Assembly: GCA_946699065.1 (NCBI GenBank) | Contig: CAMPDV010001946.1 | Coordinates: 1 to 64,000, forward strand | Source of the DNA: Loxodes magnus | Taxonomy: Eukaryota; Ciliophora; Karyorelictea; Loxodida; Loxodidae | Reading direction: 5' to 3' | Length of the DNA: 64,000 nt | Shown: piece after piece, positions 1 through 13,400 of the stretch | Numbering within the stretch: the first letter of the stretch is position 1 | How the letters are laid out: each line of letters begins with the position of its first letter | Translations under genes and position numbers: made by a program | The notes under the pieces: generated by a model | What the model was told of the DNA's origin: nothing | Databases searched by the model: none | The model's input: the letters and a program-made list of their open reading frames with translations, nothing else

Positions 1-181
1 CTACTTTTTTTCATACATTGTTAACTCACTCTGGTATTAAATTTCGTATTCTCACTTCAAAAGATATCTAAAACTATGCTTTTTTTTACTTTAAAAATTA
101 CACTACTTTTTTTCATACATTGTTAACTCACTCTGGTATTAAAATTTCGTATTCTCACTTCAAAACACTTATAAAACTATG

Positions 182-2860
182 CTTTTTTTACTTTAAAAAT
201 TACACTACTTTTTTTCATACATTGTTAACTCACTCTGGTATTAAAATTTCGTATTCTCACTTCAAAACACTTATAAAACTATGCTTTTTTTTACTTTAAA
301 AATTACACTACTTTTTTTCATACATTGTTAACTCACTCTGGTATTAAAATTTCGTATTCTCACTTCAAAAGATATCTAAAACTATGCTTTTTTTTACTTT
401 AAAAATTACACAACTTTTTTTCATTCATTGTTAACTCACTCTGGTATTAAAATTTCGTATTCTCACTTCAAAACACTTATAAAACTATGCTTTTTTTTAC
501 TTTAAAAATTACACTACTTTTTTTCATACATTGTTAACTCACTCTGGTATTAAAATTTCGTATTCTCACTTCAAAACACTTATAAAACTATGCTTTTTTT
601 TACTTTAAAAATTACACTACTTTTTTTCATACATTGTTAACTCACTCTGGTATTAAAATTTCGTATTCTCACTTCAAAACACTTATAAAACTATGCTTTT
701 TTTTTACTTTAAAAATTACACTACTTTTTTTCATACATTGTTAACTCACTCTGGTATTAAAATTTCGTATTCTCACTTCAAAAGTTATCTAAAACTATGC
801 TTTTTTTTACTTTAAAAATTACACTACTTTTTTTCATACATTGTTAACTCACTCTGGTATTAAAATTTCGTATTCTCACTTCAAAAGATATCTAAAACTA
901 TGCTTTTTTTACTTTAAAAATTACACAACTTTTTTTCATTCATTGTTAACTCACTCTGGTATTAAAATTTCGTATTCTCACTTCAAAACACTTATAAAAC
1001 TATGCTTTTTTTTACTTTAAAAATTACACAACTATTTTTCATTCATTGTGAACTCACTCTGGTATTAAAATTTCGTATTCTCACTTCAAAACACTTATAA
1101 AACTATGCTTTTTTTTACTTTAAAAATTACACTACTTTTTTTCATACATTGTTAACTCACTCTGGTATTAAAATTTCGTATTCTCACTTCAAAAGATATC
1201 TAAAACTATGCTTTTTTTTACTTTAAAAATTACACTACTTTTTTTCATACATTGTTAACTCACTCTGGTATTAAAATTTCGTATTCTCACTTCAAAAGAT
1301 ATCTAAAACTATGCTTTTTTTTACTTTAAAAATTACACAACTTTTTTTCATTCATTGTTAACTCACTCTGGTATTAAAATTTCGTATTCTCACTTCAAAA
1401 CACTTATAAAACTATGCTTTTTTTTACTTTAAAAATTACACTACTTTTTTTCATACATTGTTAACTCACTCTGTTATTAAAATTTCGTATTCTCACTTCA
1501 AAAGATATCTAAAACTATGCTTTTTTTACTTTAAAAATTACACTACTTTTTTTCATTCATTGTTAACTCACTCTGGTATTAAAATTTCGTATTCTCACTT
1601 CAAAACACTTATAAAACTATGCTTTTTTTTACTTTAAAAATTACACTACTTTTTTTCATTCATTGTTAACTCACTCTGGTATTAAAATTTCGTATTCTCA
1701 CTTCAAAACACTTATAAAACTATGCTTTTTTTTACTTTAAAAATTACACTACTTTTTTTCATACATTGTTAACTCACTCTGGTATTAAAATTTCGTATTC
1801 TCACTTCAAAAGATATCTAAAACTATGCTTTTTTTTACTTTAAAAATTACACAACTTTTTTTCATTCATTGTGAACTCACTCTGGTATTAAAATTTCGTA
1901 TTCTCACTTCAAAAGATATCTAAAACTATGCTTTTTTTTACTTTAAAAATTACACAACTTTTTTTCATTCATTGTTAACTCACTCTGGTATTAAAATTTC
2001 GTATTCTCACTTCAAAACACTTATAAAACTATGCTTTTTTTTACTTTAAAAATTACACTACTTTTTTTCATACATTGTTAACTCACTCTGGTATTAAAAT
2101 TTCGTATTCTCACTTCAAAAGATATCTAAAACTATGCTTTTTTTTACTTTAAAAATTACACAACTTTTTTTCATTCATTGTTAACTCACTCTGGTATTAA
2201 AATTTCGTATTCTCACTTCAAAACACTTATAAAACTATGCTTTTTTTTTTTTACTTTAAAAATTACACTACTTTTTTTCATACATTGTTAACTCACTCTG
2301 GTATTAAAATTTCGTATTCTCACTTCAAAACACTTATAAAACTATGCTTTTTTTTTACTTTAAAAATTACACTACTTTTTTTCATACATTGTTAACTCAC
2401 TCTGGTATTAAAATTTCGTATTCTCACTTCAAAACACTTATAAAACTATGCTTTTTTTTACTTTAAAAATTACACTACTTTTTTTCATACATTGTTAACT
2501 CACTCTGGTATTAAAATTTCGTATTCTCACTTCAAAAGATATCTAAAACTATGCTTTTTTTTACTTTAAAAATTACACAACTTTTTTTCATTCATTGTGA
2601 ACTCACTCTGGTATTAAAATTTCGTATTCTCACTTCAAAAGATATCTAAAACTATGCTTTTTTTTTACTTTAAAAATTACACTACTTTTTTTCATACATT
2701 GTTAACTCACTCTGGTATTAAAATTTCGTATTCTCACTTCAAAAGATATCTAAAACTATGCTTTTTTTTACTTTAAAAATTACACTACTTTTTTTCATAC
2801 ATTGTTAACTCACTCTGGTATTAAAATTTCGTATTCTCACTTCAAAACACTTATAAAACT
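182..2860. repeat. 44-monomer duplication, copy 1
   Basis: This segment matches 4714-7392 at an offset of about 4,532 bp (exactly 44 x 103). Shared rare markers are a T7 tract at 182 and 4714, a GTTATCT junction at 784 and 5315, a G59T site (CTGTTATT) at 1471 and 6003, and a further T7 at 1519 and 6051. The order of J2, J3, CATTC and GTG monomers between these markers also agrees. Differences include a T12 tract at 2241-2252 and a TATTTTT middle near 1031 in this copy only. The match breaks at about 2860, where this copy has a CACAAC, CATTC, GTG monomer and the other does not. Confidence 0.8.
2241..2252. repeat. Expanded T12 tract
   Basis: The usual T8 tract of the monomer is 12 T long here, the longest in the window. 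The corresponding position in the 44-monomer partner (about 6773) has T8, so the expansion came after that duplication or is a homopolymer sequencing error. Confidence 0.85.
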
Positions 2861-3274
2861 ATGCTTTTTTTTACTTTAAAAATTACACAACTTTTTTTCA
2901 TTCATTGTGAACTCACTCTGGTATTAAAATTTCGTATTCTCACTTCAAAAGATATCTAAAACTATGCTTTTTTTTACTTTAAAAATTACACTACTTTTTT
3001 TCATACATTGTTAACTCACTCTGGTATTAAAATTTCGTATTCTCACTTCAAAACACTTATAAAACTATGCTTTTTTTTACTTTAAAAATTACACTACTTT
3101 TTTTCATACATTGTTAACTCACTCTGGTATTAAAATTTCGTATTCTCACTTCAAAACACTTATAAAACTATGCTTTTTTTTACTTTAAAAATTACACTAC
3201 TTTTTTTCATACATTGTTAACTCACTCTGGTATTAAAATTTCGTATTCTCACTTCAAAACACTTATAAAACTAT

Positions 3275-4010
3275 GCTTTTTTTACTTTAAAAATTACACT
3301 ACTTTTTTTCATACATTGTTAACTCACTCTGGTATTAAAATTTCGTATTCTCACTTCAAAACACTTATAAAACTATGCTTTTTTTTACTTTAAAAATTAC
3401 ACTACTTTTTTTCATACATTGTTAACTCACTCTGGTATTAAAATTTCGTATTCTCACTTCAAAAGATATCTAAAACTATGCTTTTTTTTACTTTAAAAAT
3501 TACACAACTTTTTTTCATTCATTGTTAACTCACTCTGGTATTAAAATTTCGTATTCTCACTTCAAAACACTTATAAAACTATGCTTTTTTTTACTTTAAA
3601 AATTACACTACTTTTTTCATACATTGTTAACTCACTCTGGTATTAAAATTTCGTATTCTCACTTCAAAACACTTATAAAACTATGCTTTTTTTTACTTTA
3701 AAAATTACACTACTTTTTTTCATACATTGTTAACTCACTCTGGTATTAAAATTTCGTATTCTCACTTCAAAACACTTATAAAACTATGCTTTTTTTTACT
3801 TTAAAAATTACACTACTTTTTTTCATACATTGTTAACTCACTCTGGTATTAAAATTTCGTATTCTCACTTCAAAAGTTATCTAAAAACTATGCTTTTTTT
3901 TACTTTAAAAATTACACTACTTTTTTTCATACATTGTTAACTCACTCTGGTATTAAAATTTCGTATTCTCACTTCAAAAGATATCTAAAACTATGCTTTT
4001 TTTTACTTTA
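3275..4010. repeat. Third copy of the T7-to-GTTATCT block
   Basis: A T7 tract at 3275 is followed 601 bp later by a GTTATCT junction at 3876. The same spacing (601-602 bp) separates these two markers at 182/784 and 4714/5315. The intervening monomer order agrees, and a shortened T6 middle near 3607 matches the one near 5047 but not the first copy. An extra A near 3890 is private to this copy. The pattern implies successive duplications with offsets of about 3.09 kb and 1.44 kb. Confidence 0.75.
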
Positions 4011-4713
4011 AAAATTACACAACTTTTTTCATACATTGTTAACTCACTCTGGTATTAAAATTTCGTATTCTCACTTCAAAAGTTATCTAAAACTATGCTT
4101 TTTTTTACTTTAAAAATTACACTACTTTTTTTCATACATTGTTAACTCACTCTGGTATTAAAATTTCGTATTCTCACTTCAAAAGATATCTAAAACTATG
4201 CTTTTTTTTACTTTAAAAATTACACAACTTTTTTTCATTCATTGTTAACTCACTCTGGTATTAAAATTTCGTATTCTCACTTCAAAAGATATCTAAAACT
4301 ATGCTTTTTTTTACTTTAAAAATTACACAACTTTTTTTCATTCATTGTTAACTCACTCTGGTATTAAAATTTCGTATTCTCACTTCAAAACACTTATAAA
4401 ACTATGCTTTTTTTTACTTTAAAAATTACACTACTTTTTTTCATACATTGTTAACTCACTCTGGTATTAAAATTTCGTATTCTCACTTCAAAACACTTAT
4501 AAAACTATGCTTTTTTTTACTTTAAAAATTACACTACTTTTTTTCATACATTGTTAACTCACTCTGGTATTAAAATTCGTATTCTCACTTCAAAACACTT
4601 ATAAAACTATGCTTTTTTTTACTTTAAAAATTACACTACTTTTTTTCATACATTGTTAACTCACTCTGGTATTAAAATTTCGTATTCTCACTTCAAAACA
4701 CTTATAAAACTAT

Positions 4714-7392
4714 GCTTTTTTTACTTTAAAAATTACACTACTTTTTTTCATACATTGTTAACTCACTCTGGTATTAAAATTTCGTATTCTCACTTCAAAA
4801 CACTTATAAAACTATGCTTTTTTTTACTTTAAAAATTACACTACTTTTTTTCATACATTGTTAACTCACTCTGGTATTAAAATTTCGTATTCTCACTTCA
4901 AAAGATATCTAAAACTATGCTTTTTTTTACTTTAAAAATTACACAACTTTTTTTCATTCATTGTTAACTCACTCTGGTATTAAAATTTCGTATTCTCACT
5001 TCAAAACACTTATAAAACTATGCTTTTTTTTACTTTAAAAATTACACTACTTTTTTCATACATTGTTAACTCACTCTGGTATTAAAATTTCGTATTCTCA
5101 CTTCAAAACACTTATAAAACTATGCTTTTTTTTACTTTAAAAATTACACTACTTTTTTTCATACATTGTTAACTCACTCTGGTATTAAAATTTCGTATTC
5201 TCACTTCAAAACACTTATAAAACTATGCTTTTTTTTACTTTAAAAATTACACTACTTTTTTTCATACATTGTTAACTCACTCTGGTATTAAAATTTCGTA
5301 TTCTCACTTCAAAAGTTATCTAAAACTATGCTTTTTTTTACTTTAAAAATTACACTACTTTTTTTCATACATTGTTAACTCACTCTGGTATTAAAATTTC
5401 GTATTCTCACTTCAAAAGATATATAAAACTATGCTTTTTTTTACTTTAAAAATTACACAACTTTTTTTCATTCATTGTTAACTCACTCTGGTATTAAAAT
5501 TTCGTATTCTCACTTCAAAACACTTATAAAACTATGCTTTTTTTTACTTTAAAAATTACACAACTTTTTTTCATTCATTGTTAACTCACTCTGGTATTAA
5601 AATTTCGTATTCTCACTTCAAAACACTTATAAAACTATGCTTTTTTTTACTTTAAAAATTACACTACTTTTTTTCATACATTGTTAACTCACTCTGGTAT
5701 TAAAATTTCGTATTCTCACTTCAAAAGATATCTAAAACTATGCTTTTTTTTACTTTAAAAAATTACACTACTTTTTTTCATACATTGTTAACTCACTCTG
5801 GTATTAAAATTTCGTATTCTCACTTCAAAAGATATCTAAAACTATGCTTTTTTTTACTTTAAAAATTACACAACTTTTTTTCATTCATTGTTAACTCACT
5901 CTGGTATTAAAATTTCGTATTCTCACTTCAAAACACTTATAAAACTATGCTTTTTTTTACTTTAAAAATTACACTACTTTTTTCATACATTGTTAACTCA
6001 CTCTGTTATTAAAATTTCGTATTCTCACTTCAAAAGATATCTAAAACTATGCTTTTTTTACTTTAAAAATTACACTACTTTTTTTCATTCATTGTTAACT
6101 CACTCTGGTATTAAAATTTCGTATTCTCACTTCAAAACACTTATAAAACTATGCTTTTTTTTACTTTAAAAATTACACTACTTTTTTTCATTCATTGTTA
6201 ACTCACTCTGGTATTAAAATTTCGTATTCTCACTTCAAAACACTTATAAAACTATGCTTTTTTTTACTTTAAAAATTACACTACTTTTTTTCATACATTG
6301 TTAACTCACTCTGGTATTAAAATTTCGTATTCTCACTTCAAAAGATATCTAAAACTATGCTTTTTTTTACTTTAAAAATTACACAACTTTTTTTCATTCA
6401 TTGTGAACTCACTCTGGTATTAAAATTTCGTATTCTCACTTCAAAAGATATCTAAAACTATGCTTTTTTTTACTTTAAAAATTACACAACTTTTTTTCAT
6501 TCATTGTTAACTCACTCTGGTATTAAAATTTCGTATTCTCACTTCAAAACACTTATAAAACTATGCTTTTTTTTACTTTAAAAATTACACTACTTTTTTT
6601 CATACATTGTTAACTCACTCTGGTATTAAAATTTCGTATTCTCACTTCAAAAGATATCTAAAACTATGCTTTTTTTTACTTTAAAAATTACACAACTTTT
6701 TTTCATTCATTGTTAACTCACTCTGGTATTAAAATTTCGTATTCTCACTTCAAAACACTTATAAAACTATGCTTTTTTTTACTTTAAAAATTACACTACT
6801 TTTTTTCATACATTGTTAACTCACTCTGGTATTAAAATTTCGTATTCTCACTTCAAAACACTTATAAAACTATGCTTTTTTTTACTTTAAAAATTACACT
6901 ACTTTTTTTCATACATTGTTAACTCACTCTGGTATTAAAATTTCGTATTCTCACTTCAAAACACTTATAAAACTATGCTTTTTTTTACTTTAAAAATTAC
7001 ACTACTTTTTTTCATACATTGTTAACTCACTCTGGTATTAAAATTTCGTATTCTCACTTCAAAAGATATCTAAAACTATGCTTTTTTTTACTTTAAAAAT
7101 TACACAACTTTTTTTCATTCATTGTGAACTCACTCTGGTATTAAAATTTCGTATTCTCACTTCAAAAGATATCTAAAACTATGCTTTTTTTTACTTTAAA
7201 AATTACACTACTTTTTTTCATACATTGTTAACTCACTCTGGTATTAAAATTTCGTATTCTCACTTCAAAAGATATCTAAAACTATGCTTTTTTTTACTTT
7301 AAAAATTACACTACTTTTTTTCATACATTGTTAACTCACTCTGGTATTAAAATTTCGTATTCTCACTTCAAAACACTTATAAAACTATGCTT
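4714..7392. repeat. 44-monomer duplication, copy 2
   Basis: This is the partner of 182-2860, about 4,532 bp downstream. Marker order is T7 (4714), GTTATCT (5315), CTGTTATT (6003) and T7 (6051). Its first 0.7 kb is also similar to 3275-4010 at an offset of about 1,439 bp (14 monomers), sharing a T6 middle (near 3607 and 5047) and the same 601-bp spacing from T7 to GTTATCT. Private changes include GATATAT near 5420 and an extra A near 5760. Confidence 0.78.
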
Positions 7393-9994
7393 TTTTTTAC
7401 TTTAAAAATTACACTACTTTTTTTCATACATTGTTAACTCACTCTGGTATTAAAATTTCGTATTCTCACTTCAAAACACTTATAAAACTATGCTTTTTTT
7501 TACTTTAAAAATTACACTACTTTTTTTCATACATTGTTAACTCACTCTGGTATTAAAATTTCGTATTCTCACTTCAAAACACTTATAAAACTATGCTTTT
7601 TTTTACTTTAAAAATTACACTACTTTTTTTCATACATTGTTAACTCACTCTGGTATTAAAATTTCGTATTCTCACTTCAAAAGATATCTAAAACTATGCT
7701 TTTTTTTACTTTAAAAATTACACAACTTTTTTTCATTCATTGTGAACTCACTCTGGTATTAAAATTTCGTATTCTCACTTCAAAAGATATCTAAAACTAT
7801 GCTTTTTTTTACTTTAAAAATTACACAACTTTTTTTCATACATTGTTAACTCACTCTGGTATTAAAATTTCGTATTCTCACTTCAAAACACTTATAAAAC
7901 TATGCTTTTTTTTACTTTAAAAATTACACAACTTTTTTTCATTCATTGTTAACTCACTCTGGTATTAAAATTTCGTATTCTCACTTCAAAACACTTATAA
8001 AACTATGCTTTTTTTTACTTTAAAAATTACACTACTTTTTTTCATACATTGTTAACTCACTCTGGTATTAAAATTTCGTATTCTCACTTCAAAACACTTA
8101 TAAAACTATGCTTTTTTTTACTTTAAAAATTACACTACTTTTTTTCATACATTGTGAACTCACTCTGGTATTAAAATTTCGTATTCTCACTTCAAAACAC
8201 TTATAAAACTATGCTTTTTTTTACTTTAAAAATTACACAACTATTTTTCATACATTGTGAACTCACTCTGGTATTAAAATTTCGTATTCTCACTTCAAAA
8301 CACTTATAAAACTATGCTTTTTTTTACTTTAAAAATTACACTACTTTTTTTCATACATTGTTAACTCACTCTGGTATTAAAATTTCGTATTCTCACTTCA
8401 AAAGATATCTAAAACTATGCTTTTTTTTACTTTAAAAATTACACAACTTTTTTTCATTCATTGTGAACTCACTCTGGTATTAAAATTTCGTATTCTCACT
8501 TCAAAACACTTATAAAACTATGCTTTTTTTTACTTTAAAAATTACACAACTATTTTTCATTCATTGTGAACTCACTCTGGTATTAAAATTTCGTATTCTC
8601 ACTTCAAAAGATATCTAAAACTATGCTTTTTTTTACTTTAAAAATTACACTACTTTTTTTCATACATTGTTAACTCACTCTGGTATTAAAATTTCGTATT
8701 CTCACTTCAAAACACTTATAAAACTATGCTTTTTTTTACTTTAAAAATTACACTACTTTTTTTCATACATTGTTAACTCACTCTGGTATTAAAATTTCGT
8801 ATTCTCACTTCAAAAGATATCTAAAACTATGCTTTTTTTTACATTAAAAATTACACTACTTTTTTTCATTCATTGTTAACTCACTCTGGTATTAAAATTT
8901 CGTATTCTCACTTCAAAACACTTATAAAACTATGCTTTTTTTTACTTTAAAAATTACACAACTATTTTTCATACATTGTTAACTCACTCTGGTATTAAAA
9001 TTTCGTATTCTCACTTCAAAACACTTATAAAACTATGCTTTTTTTTACTTTAAAAATTACACTACTTTTTTTCATACATTGTTAACTCACTCTGGTATTA
9101 AAATTTCGTATTCTCACTTCAAAACACTTATAAAACTATGCTTTTTTTTACTTTAAAAATTACACTACTTTTTTTCATTCATTGTTAACTCACTCTGGTA
9201 TTAAAATTTCGTATTCTCACTTCAAAACACTTATAAAACTATGCTTTTTTTTACTTTAAAAATTACACTACTTTTTTTCATACATTGTTAACTCACTCTG
9301 GTATTAAAATTTCGTATTCTCACTTCAAAACACTTATAAAACTATGCTTTTTTTTACTTTAAAAATTACACTACTTTTTTTCATACATTGTTAACTCACT
9401 CTGGTATTAAAATTTCGTATTCTCACTTCAAAAGATATCTAAAACTATGCTTTTTTTTACTTTAAAAATTACACAACTTTTTTTCATTCATTGTGAACTC
9501 ACTCTGGTATTAAAATTTCGTATTCTCACTTCAAAAGATATCTAAAACTATGCTTTTTTTTACTTTAAAAATTACACTACTTTTTTTCATACATTGTTAA
9601 CTCACTCTGGTATTAAAATTTCGTATTCTCACTTCAAAAGATATCTAAAACTATGCTTTTTTTTACTTTAAAAATTACACTACTTTTTTTCATACATTGT
9701 TAACTCACTCTGGTATTAAAATTTCGTATTCTCACTTCAAAAGATATCTAAAACTATGCTTTTTTTACTTTAAAAATTACACTACTATTTTTCATACATT
9801 GTTAACTCACTCTGGTATTAAAATTTCGTATTCTCACTTCAAAACACTTATAAAACTATGCTTTTTTTTACTTTAAAAATTACACTACTTTTTTTCATAC
9901 ATTGTTAACTCACTCTGGTATTAAAATTTCGTATTCTCACTTCAAAAGATATCTAAAACTATGCTTTTTTTTACTTTAAAAATTACACTACTTT

Positions 9995-10480
9995 TTTTCA
10001 TACATTGTTAACTCACTCTGTTATTAAAATTTCGTATTCTCACTTCAAAAGATATCTAAAACTATGCTTTTTTTACTTTAAAAATTACACTACTTTTTTT
10101 CATTCATTGTTAACTCACTCTGGTATTAAAATTTCGTATTCTCACTTCAAAACACTTATAAAACTATGCTTTTTTTTACTTTAAAAATTACACTACTTTT
10201 TTTCATTCATTGTTAACTCACTCTGGTATTAAAATTTCGTATTCTCACTTCAAAACACTTATAAAACTATGCTTTTTTTTACTTTAAAAATTACACTACT
10301 TTTTTTCATACATTGTTAACTCACTCTGGTATTAAAATTTCGTATTCTCACTTCAAAAGATATCTAAAACTATGCTTTTTTTTACTTTAAAAATTACACA
10401 ACTTTTTTTCATTCATTGTGAACTCACTCTGGTATTAAAATTTCGTATTCTCACTTCAAAAGATATCTAAAACTATGCTT
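9995..10480. repeat. Partial third copy of the CTGTTATT block
   Basis: A G59T monomer at 10018 is followed by the same series as at 1471 and 6003: J3 with T7, CACTAC with CATTC, J2, CACTAC with CATTC, J2, CACTAC with CATAC, J3, then CACAAC with CATTC and GTG. The offset from 6003 is 4,015 bp (39 monomers minus 2 bp). The sequence immediately upstream differs, so this is a shorter duplicate than the 44-monomer pair. Confidence 0.72.
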
Positions 10481-13400
10481 TTTTTTACTTTAAAAATTAC
10501 ACAACTATTTTTCATACATTGTTAACTCACTCTGGTATTAAAATTTCGTATTCTCACTTCAAAACACTTATAAAACTATGCTTTTTTTTACTTTAAAAAT
10601 TACACTACTTTTTTTCATACATTGTTAACTCACTCTGGTATTAAAATTTCGTATTCTCACTTCAAAACACTTATAAAACTATGCTTTTTTTTACTTTAAA
10701 AATTACACTACTTTTTTTCATACATTGTTAACTCACTCTGGTATTAAAATTTCGTATTCTCACTTCAAAACACTTATAAAACTATGCTTTTTTTTACTTT
10801 AAAAATTACACTACTTTTTTTCATACATTGTTAACTCACTCTGGTATTAAAATTTCGTATTCTCACTTCAAAAGATATCTAAAACTATGCTTTTTTTTAC
10901 TTTAAAAATTACACAACTTTTTTTCATTCATTGTGAACTCACTCTGGTATTAAAATTTCGTATTCTCACTTCAAAAGATATCTAAAACTATGCTTTTTTT
11001 ACTTTAAAAATTACACAACTTTTTTTCATTCATTGTTAACTCACTCTGGTATTAAAATTTCGTATTCTCACTTCAAAACACTTATAAAACTATGCTTTTT
11101 TTTACTTTAAAAATTACACTACTTTTTTTCATACATTGTTAACTCACTCTGGTATTAAAATTTCGTATTCTCACTTCAAAACACTTATAAAACTATGCTT
11201 TTTTTTACTTTAAAAATTACACTACTTTTTTTCATACATTGTTAACTCACTCTGGTATTAAAATTTCGTATTCTCACTTCAAAACACTTATAAAACTATG
11301 CTTTTTTTTACTTTAAAAATTACACTACTTTTTTTCATACATTGTTAACTCACTCTGGTATTAAAATTTCGTATTCTCACTTCAAAACACTTATAAAACT
11401 ATGCTTTTTTTTACTTTAAAAATTACACTACTTTTTTTCATACATTGTTAACTCACTCTGGTATTAAAATTTCGTATTCTCACTTCAAAAGATATCTAAA
11501 ACTATGCTTTTTTTTACTTTAAAAATTACACTACTTTTTTTCATTCATTGTTAACTCACTCTGGTATTAAAATTTCGTATTCTCACTTCAAAAGATATCT
11601 AAAACTATGCTTTTTTTTACTTTAAAAATTACACAACTTTTTTTCATACATTGTTAACTCACTCTGGTATTAAAATTTCGTATTCTCACTTCAAAACACT
11701 TATAAAACTATGCTTTTTTTTACTTTAAAAATTACACTACTTTTTTTCATACATTGTTAACTCACTCTGGTATTAAAATTTCGTATTCTCACTTCAAAAC
11801 ACTTATAAAACTATGCTTTTTTTTACTTTAAAAATTACACAACTTTTTTTCATTCATTGTTAACTCACTCTGGTATTAAAATTTCGTATTCTCACTTCAA
11901 AACACTTATAAAACTATGCTTTTTTTTACTTTAAAAATTACACTACTTTTTTTCATACATTGTTAACTCACTCTGGTATTAAAATTTCGTATTCTCACTT
12001 CAAAACACTTATAAAACTATGCTTTTTTTTACTTTAAAAATTACACTACTTTTTTTCATACATTGTGAACTCACTCTGGTATTAAAATTTCGTATTCTCA
12101 CTTCAAAACACTTATAAAACTATGCTTTTTTTTACTTTAAAAATTACACAACTATTTTTCATACATTGTGAACTCACTCTGGTATTAAAATTTCGTATTC
12201 TCACTTCAAAACACTTATAAAACTATGCTTTTTTTTACTTTAAAAATTACACTACTTTTTTTCATACATTGTTAACTCACTCTGGTATTAAAATTTCGTA
12301 TTCTCACTTCAAAAGATATCTAAAACTATGCTTTTTTTTACTTTAAAAATTACACAACTTTTTTTCATTCATTGTTAACTCACTCTGGTATTAAAATTTC
12401 GTATTCTCACTTCAAAACACTTATAAAACTATGCTTTTTTTTACTTTAAAAATTACACTACTTTTTTTCATACATTGTTAACTCACTCTGGTATTAAAAT
12501 TTCGTATTCTCACTTCAAAAGATATCTAAAACTATGCTTTTTTTTACTTTAAAAATTACACTACTTTTTTTCATACATTGTTAACTCACTCTGGTATTAA
12601 AATTTCGTATTCTCACTTCAAAACACTTATAAAACTATGCTTTTTTTTACTTTAAAAATTACACTACTTTTTTTCATACATTGTTAACTCACTCTGGTAT
12701 TAAAATTTCGTATTCTCACTTCAAAAGATATCTAAAACTATGCTTTTTTTTACTTTAAAAATTACACTACTTTTTTTCATACATTGTTAACTCACTCTGG
12801 TATTAAAATTTCGTATTCTCACTTCAAAACACTTATAAAACTATGCTTTTTTTTACTTTAAAAATTACACTACTTTTTTTCATACATTGTTAACTCACTC
12901 TGGTATTAAAATTTCGTATTCTCACTTCAAAAGATATCTAAAACGATGCTTTTTTTTACTTTAAAAATTACACAACTATTTTTCATACATTGTTAACTCA
13001 CTCTGGTATTAAAATTTCGTATTCTCACTTCAAAAGATATCTAAAACTATGCTTTTTTTTACTTTAAAAATTACACAACTATTTTTCATACATTGTGAAC
13101 TCACTCTGGTATTAAAATTTCGTATTCTCACTTCAAAAGATATCTAAAACTATGCTTTTTTTTACTTTAAAATTACACAACTATTTTTCATACATTGTGA
13201 ACTCACTCTGGTATTAAAATTTCGTATTCTCACTTACAAAACATATCAAATACAATGCTTTTTTTTACTTTAAAAATTACACAACTATTTTTCATACATT
13301 GTTAACTCACTCTGGTATTAAAATTTCGTATTCTCACTTCAAAACATATCAAATACAATGCTTTTTTTTACTTTAAAAATTACACAACTTTTTTTCATAC

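Larger units (their letters stand above)
1..13236. repeat. Zone 1: GTT-rich satellite with J2/J3 junctions
   Basis: Monomers here almost all carry junction J2 (CACTTATAAAACTAT) or J3 (GATATCTAAAACTAT). The middle is CACTAC or CACAAC followed by T7, CATACATTG or CATTCATTG, and usually GTT at 45-47. The GTT form creates GTTAAC, and J3 contains the 8-bp palindrome AGATATCT. The J1 junction is absent until 13239. The TATTTTT middle is uncommon (first near 1031, then near 8231, 8550, 8960, 9786, 10505 and 12150), and the first ACGAT junction end is near 12943. No gene is present. Long frames are closed because GTT puts TAA in the reading frame that starts at the monomer ATG. Small departures include an A deletion near 40, a T deletion near 4573, extra A near 3890 and 5760, and a rare GTTATCT junction at 784, 3876, 4082 and 5315. 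Confidence 0.9.
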
